A stretch of DNA of 64,000 bases. Origin: Claveliimonas monacensis (lineage in GTDB: Bacteria; Bacillota; Clostridia; Lachnospirales; Lachnospiraceae). Each line of letters opens with the position of its first letter. Within the stretch, counting starts at the first letter, position 1. The notes below the pieces were generated by a model that was not told where the DNA came from, did no database searches, and saw only the letters and a program-made list of their open reading frames with translations. Positions 41,585 to 49,479 of this stretch are shown piece by piece. Where the stretch lies: assembly GCF_014982975.1 (NCBI RefSeq), contig NZ_JADCKL010000001.1, positions 186,001-250,000 of the forward strand, in the 5' to 3' direction. The position numbers and the translations under genes are program-made.

Positions 41585-42685
41585 ATGGAAAAGAAAAGAG
41601 CGTTCCTGATCAATATAGGCTATTATGGCTTTTTTGTGATCCTGCTGCTTCTGGCGGCCAGGTACCTGCTTCCGGTGCTGATGCCCTTTCTCGTGGCTTT
41701 TGTCCTGGCTTTCCTGATCCAGAGGCCGGCGGCGTGGATAGCACGGCGCCTGAGAGCTCCGAAGGGGAGACTTTCCGTGCTGCTGCTGGTCCTTGTCTAT
41801 GTGGCCGTGTTTGGCGTTGCGTTTTCGGGAGGAGGAAGGGTGTTTGCCGTGATCCGGGAGTTTGTGATCGATGTGCCGGATATTTACCGCAGGGATATCC
41901 TGCCGCTTCTCAACTATGTGCTGGAGGGGGTGGCGGAGAACCTCTCGGAGGCGGATCCCTTCGTGTCGGCTCAGATCGAGAACAGTCTGCAGCAGGCGGT
42001 GCAGAGCATCGGGCAGATGGTGTCCGGCCTCTCGGTTACTCTCCTGCAGATGGTATCTGAATTTATTACAGGAGTTCCATCCGTACTGATACGTGTTGTG
42101 CTCACAGTCATCACATCCTTTTACATTTGTTCGGACTATGACAGGATCCTGGCCGCACTCTGGAGACTTCTGCCGGACAGATGGCAGAACCTGTGCAGGG
42201 ATATCAAGCAATACGGGCTCAATATGATCCGGGTCTATATCCGGTCCTACTCCCTGTTGTTCCTTCTGACGTTTACAGAGCTGACCATAGGTTTTCTGAT
42301 CTTTCAGATCCCACACTCGCTGCTAGTGGCCGTTCTGATCGCAATATTTGATATTCTGCCGGTTCTGGGAACAGGCGGCGTCCTGATCCCGTGGGCCGTG
42401 ATCCTGGCGGTGATCGGGAATTATCCTCTGGCTGCGGGGATCCTGATCCTCTATGTCATCATCACGGTCGTCAGGAACTCTGTGGAGCCCAGGATCGTTG
42501 GCAAACAGATCGGACTTCATCCGCTGCTCACCCTGATCGCCATGTTCACTGGAGTCAGCCTGGCCGGTCTGCCGGGTCTGATCCTTCTGCCCATGGCAGT
42601 GATGATATTTGTCAATATGGAGAAGAACGGTGCGATCCATATATTCGGCGGCGTAAAAGAAGAAAACAGACAGGAAAGAGATTGA
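41585..42685 (+). CDS. AI-2E family transporter (YtvI/TqsA-like)
   Basis: 366 residues from ATG at 41585 with GGAG upstream; earlier in-frame starts lie in the terminator. About eight membrane helices. The AI-2E-type C-terminal half includes FDILPVLGTGGVLIPW and EPRIVGKQIGLHPLLTLIAMF, both conserved in the family. Members export small molecules (AI-2, Na+) or, as YtvI in spore formers, act at sporulation; the substrate here is not deducible. ispH follows 9 bases later. Confidence 0.87.
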   Translation: MEKKRAFLINIGYYGFFVILLLLAARYLLPVLMPFLVAFVLAFLIQRPAAWIARRLRAPKGRLSVLLLVLVYVAVFGVAFSGGGRVFAVIREFVIDVPDIYRRDILPLLNYVLEGVAENLSEADPFVSAQIENSLQQAVQSIGQMVSGLSVTLLQMVSEFITGVPSVLIRVVLTVITSFYICSDYDRILAALWRLLPDRWQNLCRDIKQYGLNMIRVYIRSYSLLFLLTFTELTIGFLIFQIPHSLLVAVLIAIFDILPVLGTGGVLIPWAVILAVIGNYPLAAGILILYVIITVVRNSVEPRIVGKQIGLHPLLTLIAMFTGVSLAGLPGLILLPMAVMIFVNMEKNGAIHIFGGVKEENRQERD

Positions 42686-42694
42686 GGTGAAAAA

Positions 42695-43606
42695 ATGCAG
42701 GTCAAAGCGATAACCCCGAGGGGATACTGTAAGGGCGTGGTCCGCGCCATAGAGATGGCCAAAAAGGCACAGAATGAAAAAAAGCCCATCGTGATCCTGG
42801 GCATGATCGTCCATAATAAGTATATTGTCGAGGCCCTCAAAGAGATGGGAATCGAGACCATCGATCATCCGGGCAAGACCCGTCTGGAACTTTTAGATGA
42901 GATCCAGGAAGGGACTGTGATCATTACAGCCCACGGAGCCGGAGACCAGGTGTTTAAAAAGGCGCGGGATAAAGGGCTCCATGTCATTGACGCGTCCTGT
43001 CTCGATGTCATCAAGACCCACAATGTGATCAAGACAAGGCTGAAGGAAGGAAGAGAAGTGCTGTACTTCGGGAAGGCCGGGCATCCGGAGGCCGAAGGAG
43101 CTGTCTCCATTGACAGCGACCGGGTCCATCTCATTACCTGCAAAGAGGATCTCCAGGCGATAGATCCGGGCAAGTCTTACGTCATCACAAATCAGACGAC
43201 CATGTCCCTCTATGATGTCCGGGATCTGTGTGAGTATGCAGAGGCATCCCTTCCCCATGTGATCGTCGAGAAAGAGACATGCACGGCCACCAAGATCAGG
43301 CAGGAGGCCATCAAACATATGGATGAGGATATTGATATTGTATTTATCGTAGGCGATCCCCACTCCAACAACACGCAGAAGCTGGCTGCCATTGCAAGGG
43401 AGAAAAGGGAAGTCCACATGATCGAGAGCCTGGATGACCTGGATGTGGAGCTGCTGAAGGGAAAGAAAAAGGCGGCTGTCTCCTCAGGAGCTTCCACCCC
43501 CACCTATCTGACCAATCAGGTCATCCGGTTTCTTCAGCAGTTCGATGAAAACGTGCCGGCCACCTATCACAAGCCGTCCATTGATCTGCGCAAAATTCTT
43601 GACTGA
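42695..43606 (+). CDS. ispH: 4-hydroxy-3-methylbut-2-enyl diphosphate reductase (IspH)
   Basis: 303 residues. Last enzyme of the non-mevalonate isoprenoid route, making IPP and DMAPP. The cluster Cys are C12 (PRGYCKGV), C102 (DASCLDV) and C196 (ETCTATKIRQ). H and E of GHPEAEG and the NQTT motif are present, so it should be active. Only the IspH domain is present; no fused S1 domains, as in some Clostridia. Confidence 0.96.
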   Translation: MQVKAITPRGYCKGVVRAIEMAKKAQNEKKPIVILGMIVHNKYIVEALKEMGIETIDHPGKTRLELLDEIQEGTVIITAHGAGDQVFKKARDKGLHVIDASCLDVIKTHNVIKTRLKEGREVLYFGKAGHPEAEGAVSIDSDRVHLITCKEDLQAIDPGKSYVITNQTTMSLYDVRDLCEYAEASLPHVIVEKETCTATKIRQEAIKHMDEDIDIVFIVGDPHSNNTQKLAAIAREKREVHMIESLDDLDVELLKGKKKAAVSSGASTPTYLTNQVIRFLQQFDENVPATYHKPSIDLRKILD

Positions 43607-43676
43607 CACACGTGCTTTGGGCAAGTGTCAGGCGAAAAAGGGCGGCTTTTTGGCCTGGTCAGAGAAAGGGAACCTG

Positions 43677-44690
43677 ATGAGAGAAAAAAATTACAATCTG
43701 GAACTGATACGTATGGTATCCTTTGTCCTGGTGATCGCCATACATGTGAGCAATTATTTTTGCCGCGGCTACGGGGAGATCCCTGAAAGGGAATATCTTT
43801 TTTCTCTTGTGGTGGATACCGCTGCGAGAGTGAGCGTGCCCTGCTTTTTTATGATCACCGGGGCGCTTCTCATGGGGAGGGATGAGCCCCTTGAAAAGCA
43901 TGTGAAGAGACTTCTCAGATTTTTTACCGTACTTGTGGTGTGGAGCCTTGTCTACTATCTGTGGAATACCTTTTACATGAAATCGGAGTTTGATCTGCGG
44001 ACCATTCTCTATGAGCCTGTGGAAGCACACCTGTGGTATCTGTATGCCATGATACCCATCTATCTTGTTCTGCCATTTCTGCAGGTGATGTGCAGGAACT
44101 TCAGCGAGAAGCTGGAGAAGGCTTTTTTTGTGGTGACAACAGGAACGGTGCTCGCCAATTATCTCCTGTGGCTGATGCATGGCGAATTTTACTACGATCC
44201 GCCTCTGATAGGGGACAGGGTCTATGTCTACTATCTGTACGCGGGATACTATCTCTATAAATACAAGGACCGTATCCGCCTCAGCCAGCCGGCGGCAATG
44301 GGGATCTGTCTGGCAAGTCTTGGGGCGGCCTTTGGCATTACGCTGGGGGCAACAGTAGCCCAGGCGGACCATTATGAGGGCGCACTGACCTACGGCATGC
44401 CTCTGATCGTGCTCGCGTCTGCCATGTTCTTCCTGTTTATGCTGCGGCTTGGAAGGGGAAAGATCCGGTTAGGGGAGAGGACAAAAAAGGTGATAGATCT
44501 TTTCTGCGGGTGCTCTTTTGGTATCTACCTGATCCACATCCTCTTTCTGGACAATTACAAAAAGCATATGGAACCTTATGATCTGTCTGCCTGGATCGCA
44601 GTGCCATCGCTTGTGGCGGGGATCGCCGCTGTTTCCTTTCTGTGTGTCTGGCTGATGAGGAAGACCAGGATCGGAAGGAAGATTACCTGA
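43677..44690 (+). CDS. Acyltransferase family 3 membrane protein
   Basis: 337 residues from ATG at 43677 (AAAGGGA upstream), about ten membrane helices. The start NYNLELIRMVSFVLVIAIHVSNYF fits the acyltransferase-3 (OafA/WecH) family, with the conserved N-terminal Arg and His in RM...H of the first helices, and PCFFMITGALLM in the next. It probably O-acetylates a cell-surface polymer or lipid; substrate unknown. It stands apart from capsule genes. No strong terminator was recognised between ispH and this gene. Confidence 0.85.
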   Translation: MREKNYNLELIRMVSFVLVIAIHVSNYFCRGYGEIPEREYLFSLVVDTAARVSVPCFFMITGALLMGRDEPLEKHVKRLLRFFTVLVVWSLVYYLWNTFYMKSEFDLRTILYEPVEAHLWYLYAMIPIYLVLPFLQVMCRNFSEKLEKAFFVVTTGTVLANYLLWLMHGEFYYDPPLIGDRVYVYYLYAGYYLYKYKDRIRLSQPAAMGICLASLGAAFGITLGATVAQADHYEGALTYGMPLIVLASAMFFLFMLRLGRGKIRLGERTKKVIDLFCGCSFGIYLIHILFLDNYKKHMEPYDLSAWIAVPSLVAGIAAVSFLCVWLMRKTRIGRKIT

Positions 44691-44719
44691 TCTGCCGGCA
44701 CGGTTTACCGCGTCGTTGA

Positions 44720-44748
44720 TTGACAAGGACCGTCAGTCTTACTACAAT
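44720..44748 (+). promoter_or_regulatory. Strong promoter of the candidate selenoprotein gene
   Basis: TTGACA (44720-44725), exactly 17 bases, then TACAAT (44743-44748). This is among the best promoter matches in the window; the start codon is at 44786. Confidence 0.75.
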
Positions 44749-44785
44749 AAAAGCAGCAGAAATGAGAAAGGGGGCAGGTGACCGG

Positions 44786-45085
44786 ATGATACAATTAAAC
44801 GAACAGGCCAAAGAATATATGGCAAAACTGGGGTGGAGTGATCTGGTGCTGAGTGTAGAGGAATACACCAGCTGATGTGCGCCTCCGTACAAGGAGATCG
44901 TGGTAAGTTTTACCCGAGAGGATAAGGGAGCCATGGAAGCAAAGGGCTATGTGGCAGGAAAGAGCGAGGTGGGATACGTGTATTACCCAGCGGAAGGGGT
45001 GAAGACTTCGGAGGAAATAGCTGTGAATTATATAGAATATCCTTGGCTTACCAGATTTGAAGTGGAAGGGATCGAGCCGTCGTAG
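44786..45085 (+). CDS. Candidate selenoprotein with in-frame TGA (Sec-Cys pair)
   Basis: Reading from ATG at 44786 (AGGTG upstream) gives 29 codons, then TGA at 44873-44875, then TGT (Cys) and 68 more codons in the same frame to TAG at 45083-45085. Both sides read as one coherent small protein: start MIQLNEQAKEYMAKLGW, then EEYTS-U-CAPPYKE, end FEVEGIEPS. A short CTCC/GGAG hairpin with loop GTACAA lies at 44883-44896, a possible SECIS. In my recollection a family of small Clostridial proteins has a CC or Sec-Cys pair at such a site. The alternative is a nonsense mutation. No SelA/SelB/SelD gene is in the window. Confidence 0.6.
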
Positions 45086-45117
45086 AGCCGGCGGCAGGTG
45101 AAGGAGGGGGATGCTTT

Positions 45118-45633
45118 ATGGACAGCCGGACTGTAATGGAGCTTGTGCTGGTCGCAGTACTTGCGGTTTTGGGCATTGCCATGACCGTCTGTGAGAGCAG
45201 GAGGGTGGCAGAGCCGACAACCGTGCAGACTACGCCTTACCGCTCTGTCCTGATCAGCGGGATGACAGCCGCTCTCGCAGCAACCGTGTTATTCGTGGCC
45301 GCACTGTGGGAGCATGCAGGGATGTACAGCATTCTGGCGGCCGGAGCAGCTAGAAAAAACTCTGTGCAGATGAAAGACAATGGATCTGCACAGAGTTTTT
45401 TTCTGTCACGTGGAGACGATGGTAAAATAGTATTTCCGGTCTCCCACAGTGACCCGGAAAACGGTGTCATCTTCTCTCTGAACGGATACATCCCCGGAGC
45501 TGATACAGAAGAGCCAGAGAGTGTCAATGTCGGCGTCGTGGCGCCTGGTGGAGCCCGCGTCCCACTGGACCAGATAGTCGTCCACAGGCAGCCGTGTCAG
45601 CAGGCCGTCCCTGGCAAATACAGTGGGGTTTAA
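45118..45633 (+). CDS. Small membrane protein; 3' part overlaps a terminator and an antisense gene
   Basis: ATG at 45118 has an excellent AAGGAGGGGG upstream. The first 75 or so residues form two membrane helices (TVMELVLVAVLAVLGIAMTV and SGMTAALAATVLFVAALW) and look real. No family recognised. The frame then runs through a strong terminator (45354-45402) and lies antisense to the gene at 45406-45705, so the C-terminal part is probably not protein in nature. A one-base shift near 45348 would give a stop (TAG at 45351-45353). It starts 32 bases after the candidate selenoprotein gene. Confidence 0.4.
   Translation: MDSRTVMELVLVAVLAVLGIAMTVCESRRVAEPTTVQTTPYRSVLISGMTAALAATVLFVAALWEHAGMYSILAAGAARKNSVQMKDNGSAQSFFLSRGDDGKIVFPVSHSDPENGVIFSLNGYIPGADTEEPESVNVGVVAPGGARVPLDQIVVHRQPCQQAVPGKYSGV
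45354..45402. terminator. Strong bidirectional terminator
   Basis: AAAAAACTCTGTGCAGAT pairs with ATCTGCACAGAGTTTTTT. The flanks supply T runs for both strands. It sits inside the plus-strand frame 45118-45633. Confidence 0.85.
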
Positions 45634-45705
45634 CCAGAAAATAAGCAGAAACAGCAGGATGGCTACGGCCAAAAGAAACAGCAGTCGTTTTTTCTTTGCC
45701 TTCAT
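45406..45705 (-). CDS. Small single-pass membrane protein
   Basis: 99 residues. On the minus strand AAGGAGG precedes ATG at 45705. It begins MKAKKKRLLFLLAVAILLFLLIFW, an uncleaved signal anchor without a lipobox, followed by an outside domain of about 70 residues with alternating strands (TVFRVTVGDRKYYFTIVST). The stop lies right before the bidirectional terminator. Not recognised as a known family. Probably an envelope protein. Confidence 0.6.
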   Translation of the reverse strand: MKAKKKRLLFLLAVAILLFLLIFWLNPTVFARDGLLTRLPVDDYLVQWDAGSTRRHDADIDTLWLFCISSGDVSVQREDDTVFRVTVGDRKYYFTIVST

Positions 45706-45759
45706 TTACACCGCCTCCTTGGAGAAAATGGATGCCTTTTTAACTATTTCAAAAAGATA

Positions 45760-45787
45760 CTGACAACATCTTTCCGTATGATATAAA
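45760..45787 (+). promoter_or_regulatory. Promoter of a mini-gene at 45815
   Basis: CTGACA (45760-45765), 16 bases, TATAAA (45782-45787). The start codon is at 45815. Confidence 0.5.
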
Positions 45788-45814
45788 ATTATAGCACAGA
45801 AAGAGGTGAAAGCG

Positions 45815-45929
45815 ATGATCAATTACTTGGAAAATGCACAGAAGCTGGTCACGGACAGCGGGGGGGCTTGAGCTGGGGGCTGACCGGCTGGGAACAAGCA
45901 GGCTGGTGAAGTTGATGAAGAGCAGTTGA
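45815..45929 (+). pseudogene. Frameshifted mini-gene with a G7 run
   Basis: An AAGAGGTG ribosome site precedes ATG at 45815. The frame as written stops at 45869-45871 after 18 residues, MINYLENAQKLVTDSGGA. It crosses a run of seven G at 45860-45866. With six G the frame would continue to TGA at 45927-45929, giving a 37-residue product ending LMKSS. Both halves look protein-like. A recent frameshift, slippage or a sequencing error is possible. No family recognised. Confidence 0.35.
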
Positions 45930-45966
45930 GAAAACAATTTCAAAAAACAATTGATAAAAAAACAAA

Positions 45967-45996
45967 TTGACAGACAAGTATGTCCGGTGCTATACT
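45967..45996 (+). promoter_or_regulatory. Promoter of the T-box operon
   Basis: A perfect TTGACA (45967-45972), 18 bases and TATACT (45991-45996). The transcript is expected to start near 46003. Confidence 0.75.
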
Positions 45997-46002
45997 TACT
46001 AC

Positions 46003-46303
46003 CATAAACCGGAGACGGGGAAGTTGTATTGTCAAACGGTCTGCAGCGAATTCGGGATGGTGGAAGCCGAAGAGACGTCAGTGGCAGTAAGTGGGCCCCG
46101 GAGGGCGAAGTGAAAAGAAGAGGTCTGCATCTGAACAGTTTTTGCGGGCGGCTTCCCAGTAGCCGAGACGCAAGGCCAGCGTTAGTGGGCCAGGGATGTG
46201 ATGGCATTCCGGCAGAGTGGGCATATCATATATGATTTGTCAAACAGGGTGGTACCGCAGGTTTTTACCTGTCCTTGAAGTGTTTTCAAGGACGGGTTTT
46301 TTT
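46003..46303 (+). ncRNA. T-box leader
   Basis: A tRNA-sensing leader. The distal stem I loop is visible in GTCT...CGG-GATGGTGGAAG-CCG...AGAC (46040-46075), and the T-box bulge, GGGTGGTACCGCAG, at 46247-46260. The expression terminator follows: GTCCTTGAA (46271-46279) pairs with TTCAAGGAC (46285-46293), with seven T at 46297-46303. Uncharged tRNA would favour the antiterminator. The specifier codon is probably within GTCAGTGGCAG at 46077-46087 but could not be fixed by eye, so the amino acid is not assigned. It controls the downstream TIGR04076-AKR-NhaC genes. Confidence 0.88.
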
Positions 46304-46388
46304 ATTTTACAGGAAAGTCCTTCGGGCTCCACTGTTGCAGAAAATCTGTCAGCCGGGTGCACTAGGAAGACAGTCTGGAGGTGAGAAA

Positions 46389-46730
46389 ATGGATGACAGC
46401 TTTATGCTCTATGACCTGAAGGTGGAAGTGATCGGGTCAGAGAAGCCCATGGTGTGCAGCCATAAGGAAGGAGATCATTTTCTGGTGATAGGAGAAAATC
46501 TTGTCTTTCCGGAAAACAATTCCTTTTCCATGTACGCCCTGAGCGCGCTGCTCCCCCTGCTGCCTGCGAAGCAGCGGGTGCTGGATCAGAACGACTGGAT
46601 GCTCTCGGACAGCGTCATTGCCTGTCCGGACCCGAACTGCGGGGCGAGATTTAAGATCACCCGCATCGGGAAGAGAAAATTCAGTCACGGCGAGTGTACA
46701 GTGGAACCTCTGTACAGAGGGGAAGATTAA
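46389..46730 (+). CDS. TIGR04076 family protein
   Basis: 113 residues from ATG at 46389 behind TGGAGGTG; the longer frame to 46275 begins in the T-box terminator. DDSFMLYDLKVEVIGSEKPMVCSHKEGDHFLV matches the start I recall for TIGR04076. Two Cys in ACPDPNCGA may bind metal. No known activity. It is the first gene after the T-box and is followed by an aldo/keto reductase after 27 bases. Confidence 0.75.
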   Translation: MDDSFMLYDLKVEVIGSEKPMVCSHKEGDHFLVIGENLVFPENNSFSMYALSALLPLLPAKQRVLDQNDWMLSDSVIACPDPNCGARFKITRIGKRKFSHGECTVEPLYRGED

Positions 46731-46757
46731 AGGACACAAAAAAGGAGAAGACAGACT

Positions 46758-47807
46758 ATGACAGAGAAGATCGAACTTACAGACGGCTATAAGATAAACA
46801 GAGTGATCAACGGATGCTGGCAGCTCTCTGAGGGGCACACCATCAAGAATGATCTGGATTTTGGCGATGTGATGCGGGCCTTCCACATGCTGACCGAGAG
46901 AGGATTTACCACCTTTGACTGCGGCGACATCTACACAGGGGTGGAGGAGTTCCTGGGGAAATTCGTGCTGGAGCTGAAAAACGGCAGCGGCGTCTCCCCG
47001 GCAGACATCCAGATACACACGAAATACGTACCGGACCTGGATATGCTGGACAAAGTGGATTTCCAGTACACGGAAAAGATCATTGACAGGAGCCTTAAGA
47101 GGCTGAACAGGGATGTACTGGACATGGTGCAGTTCCACTGGTGGGATTACGATGTGCCGGGATGCGTGGAGACAGCCGGATATCTGTGCAGGCTGAAAGA
47201 GAAGGGGAAGATCCGCAACATCAGCGTCACCAATTTCGACACGGCTCATCTGGCAGAGCTGGTGGATGCGGGGATTCCTGTGGTCACAAGCCAGACCCAG
47301 TACTCTGTGTTCGACAGAAGGCCGGAGAAAGGATATCTGGATTACCTGAAGCAGCATCACATCCCCATGCTCTGCTACGGAACCCTGTCCGGCGGATTTC
47401 TGGCGGAGAGATGGATCGGAAAGAAGATGGAGGAGCCGGAGACAAGGTCCCAGGTGAAATACATGCAGGTCATCGAGGACTCCCTCGGCTGGGACGGGTA
47501 TCAGCAGCTTCTCCTCATACTGAAGGAAATCGCTGATAAATACGGCGTAGGCATCTCCCAGGTGGCATCCCGGTATATCCTGAGCCAGGAGGGTGTGGGA
47601 GCCGCCATCATCGGCGTCAGGAACAGCCGCCACGTGGAGGCTAATATGGGGATATTCTCCTTTGAGCTCTCTGAGGAAGATATACAGAGGATACGGAGCT
47701 TCCTTAAGCAGTACCCCACAGTGGAGGGCGAGCCCTTCCAGCAGGAGAGGACCGTGGGGTCCAAGTACAGGAGCATCATGTGGATGAACCTGAGTGAGGA
47801 AGAGTAA
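46758..47807 (+). CDS. Aldo/keto reductase
   Basis: 349 residues. The catalytic tetrad is found as D54 and Y59 in TTFDCGDIYTG, K89 in IHTKYV and H127 in QFHWWDY. The late VSRY/GARN-type NADPH segment is present as ASRYILSQEGVGAAIIGVRN. It reduces carbonyls with NADPH. Its position in a T-box operon with an NhaC-type transporter suggests a role in amino-acid or amino-acid-derived compound use, which is inference. Confidence 0.88.
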   Translation: MTEKIELTDGYKINRVINGCWQLSEGHTIKNDLDFGDVMRAFHMLTERGFTTFDCGDIYTGVEEFLGKFVLELKNGSGVSPADIQIHTKYVPDLDMLDKVDFQYTEKIIDRSLKRLNRDVLDMVQFHWWDYDVPGCVETAGYLCRLKEKGKIRNISVTNFDTAHLAELVDAGIPVVTSQTQYSVFDRRPEKGYLDYLKQHHIPMLCYGTLSGGFLAERWIGKKMEEPETRSQVKYMQVIEDSLGWDGYQQLLLILKEIADKYGVGISQVASRYILSQEGVGAAIIGVRNSRHVEANMGIFSFELSEEDIQRIRSFLKQYPTVEGEPFQQERTVGSKYRSIMWMNLSEEE

Positions 47808-47864
47808 GAGAATGTAACAGAATAAGGAACATGCGGAATAAACATTATAGAAGGAGGTATTTTT

Positions 47865-49358
47865 ATGGAGCAGCAGAAAAACACGCAGACAAAAGAAAGA
47901 CTGGAATTTCGCGGCGGATGGGCCATGGCTTTTCTGCCGGTGGTGATCTTCCTCTTTTTCTGTATCCTCTATTTTGTCGTCTTTAAGGCGTTTGAGATGT
48001 ACGCGCTGGCCATGGGAGCCTTTGTGGGGCTTCTCGTGGGGGCCATGTTTGTGAAAAAGGGACAGTATGACCGTTTCTGGGAGGCGGTCTATGAGGGGGC
48101 CAAGGAAGCGGTGTCCATCGGTATCCTCCTTCTGATCATCGGCATGTTTGCCTCCATGATCAAGGCGGCTGATATCTCCTCCGGCTTTGTATGGCTGGCA
48201 GATTATTTCCATGTGAGCGGCGGGCTCTTTACGGCATTTACCTTTTTCGCTGTCTGCGTCATTGCCACTGCCACTGGCTCCTCCCTGGGGACCATGTTTA
48301 CCTGCTTCCCCATCTTTTACCCGGCAGGCATCCTGCTGGGGAGCAACGCGCCGGTGCTGGCCGGGGCCATCGTGGGCGGCGCTATCTTCGGTGACAATCT
48401 GGCGCCTATATCGGACACCACCATCATCTCAGCCGGGACCCAGGAGTACAGGAACCGGCCGGGTACAGCGGATGTGGGAGGATGCGTGTCCACCCGCCTG
48501 AAATATTCCCTTGTGGCAGCCACGCTGTCCTTTGTCCTGTTCTGGGCGTTCGGCGGAGGCGGGACCGCAGGGACAGGAGGAGAGGAGATCCTGGCGGGAA
48601 ATATGAACCCGTCCACCCTGATCATGCTCATACCTGTGGCAGTCATGCTGGTGCTTGCGGTGAAGACGAGAAACATTTACAAGGCCATCACAGCCGGCAT
48701 CCTTCTGGGCACAGTGATCGGCCTGGCATCCAGACTTCTCACCTTTGCCGATGTGATCTCCATTCAGGACGGGGTTCCGGCAGGCTTTCTGACAGACGGC
48801 ATCAGCGGTATGATGGCTACAGTAGTTCTGGTGCTCTCCGTGTACGGCATCATGGGCGTGCTCACGGCAGCAGGCGTTCTGGACCGTATCGCGGAGGTAA
48901 TCCTGCAGGGCCGCCTCGGAAAGAGCGCGAGAGGCGCGGAGGTGGCCATGATGCTTGGCATCTCGGTCACCACCCTGATCTTTGGCGGCGTGACCAGCGC
49001 CTCCATGGCGACCTTTGGAAAGATACAGAATGAGATCGGCAAGCGGGCCGGGCTCCATCCCTACCGCCGGGCCAACCTGCTGGACGGCTTCGCCAATGCC
49101 ATTGTGCTGAACGTTCCCTTCCTCAGCGTGTTTGTCTTCATAGGGACCTCCCTGACAGAGGGCTACGACATGGCGGCGCCCCTCACCGTCACACAGGTGG
49201 GAGGCAGCATGTTCTACAGCATGATGCTGTTCCTCGTTCTCCTTTTCTCTGTCATCACAGGATGGGGCAGAGACTTTGAGGGTGAGAACGGCGAGCCTGT
49301 GAGGGGGAAGAGCGGGATAATGTCCGGGGCAGCTGGAAGAGTGATGAAATTTGAATAA
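47865..49358 (+). CDS. NhaC-family Na+/H+ antiporter-like transporter
   Basis: 497 residues, about 11-12 membrane helices. TATGSSLGTMF and IFGDNLAPISDTTIISAGTQ are the signature of NhaC proteins. NhaC relatives under T-box control are generally predicted to be amino-acid importers or exchangers, so this one probably moves the amino acid sensed by the leader. TAGAAGGAGG upstream. Last gene of the operon; a hairpin follows at 49400-49453. Confidence 0.88.
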   Translation: MEQQKNTQTKERLEFRGGWAMAFLPVVIFLFFCILYFVVFKAFEMYALAMGAFVGLLVGAMFVKKGQYDRFWEAVYEGAKEAVSIGILLLIIGMFASMIKAADISSGFVWLADYFHVSGGLFTAFTFFAVCVIATATGSSLGTMFTCFPIFYPAGILLGSNAPVLAGAIVGGAIFGDNLAPISDTTIISAGTQEYRNRPGTADVGGCVSTRLKYSLVAATLSFVLFWAFGGGGTAGTGGEEILAGNMNPSTLIMLIPVAVMLVLAVKTRNIYKAITAGILLGTVIGLASRLLTFADVISIQDGVPAGFLTDGISGMMATVVLVLSVYGIMGVLTAAGVLDRIAEVILQGRLGKSARGAEVAMMLGISVTTLIFGGVTSASMATFGKIQNEIGKRAGLHPYRRANLLDGFANAIVLNVPFLSVFVFIGTSLTEGYDMAAPLTVTQVGGSMFYSMMLFLVLLFSVITGWGRDFEGENGEPVRGKSGIMSGAAGRVMKFE

Positions 49359-49399
49359 GCGTGGAGACATCTTTGGATCTTCGATGAACGGATGCTCAT

Positions 49400-49453
49400 A
49401 GTCAATAACCGCAAGGATTTACATGATATATGCAAACCCTGCGGTTATTGACT
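49400..49453. terminator. Inverted repeat after the NhaC gene
   Basis: AGTCAATAACCGCA (49400-49413) and TGCGGTTATTGACT (49440-49453) are perfectly complementary 14-base arms with a 26-base loop. It has no T tract. It lies between convergent genes and could be a terminator or the edge of the following cassette. Confidence 0.45.
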
Positions 49454-49479
49454 TTGTAAAAACAAAGGCTATTGATCGA

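Noticed and set aside
40562-42316. 584-codon open frame on the minus strand
   Set aside because: Crosses the GGGtGRT gene, a terminator and the AI-2E gene in antisense; no protein-like features.
45085-45118. Candidate selenoprotein and next small gene as one frameshifted gene
   Set aside because: The second has its own strong ribosome site and membrane-protein start, and the first ends with a clean TAG.
46437-48212. 591-codon open frame on the minus strand
   Set aside because: Opposite strand of three convincing genes; a shadow of their codon usage.
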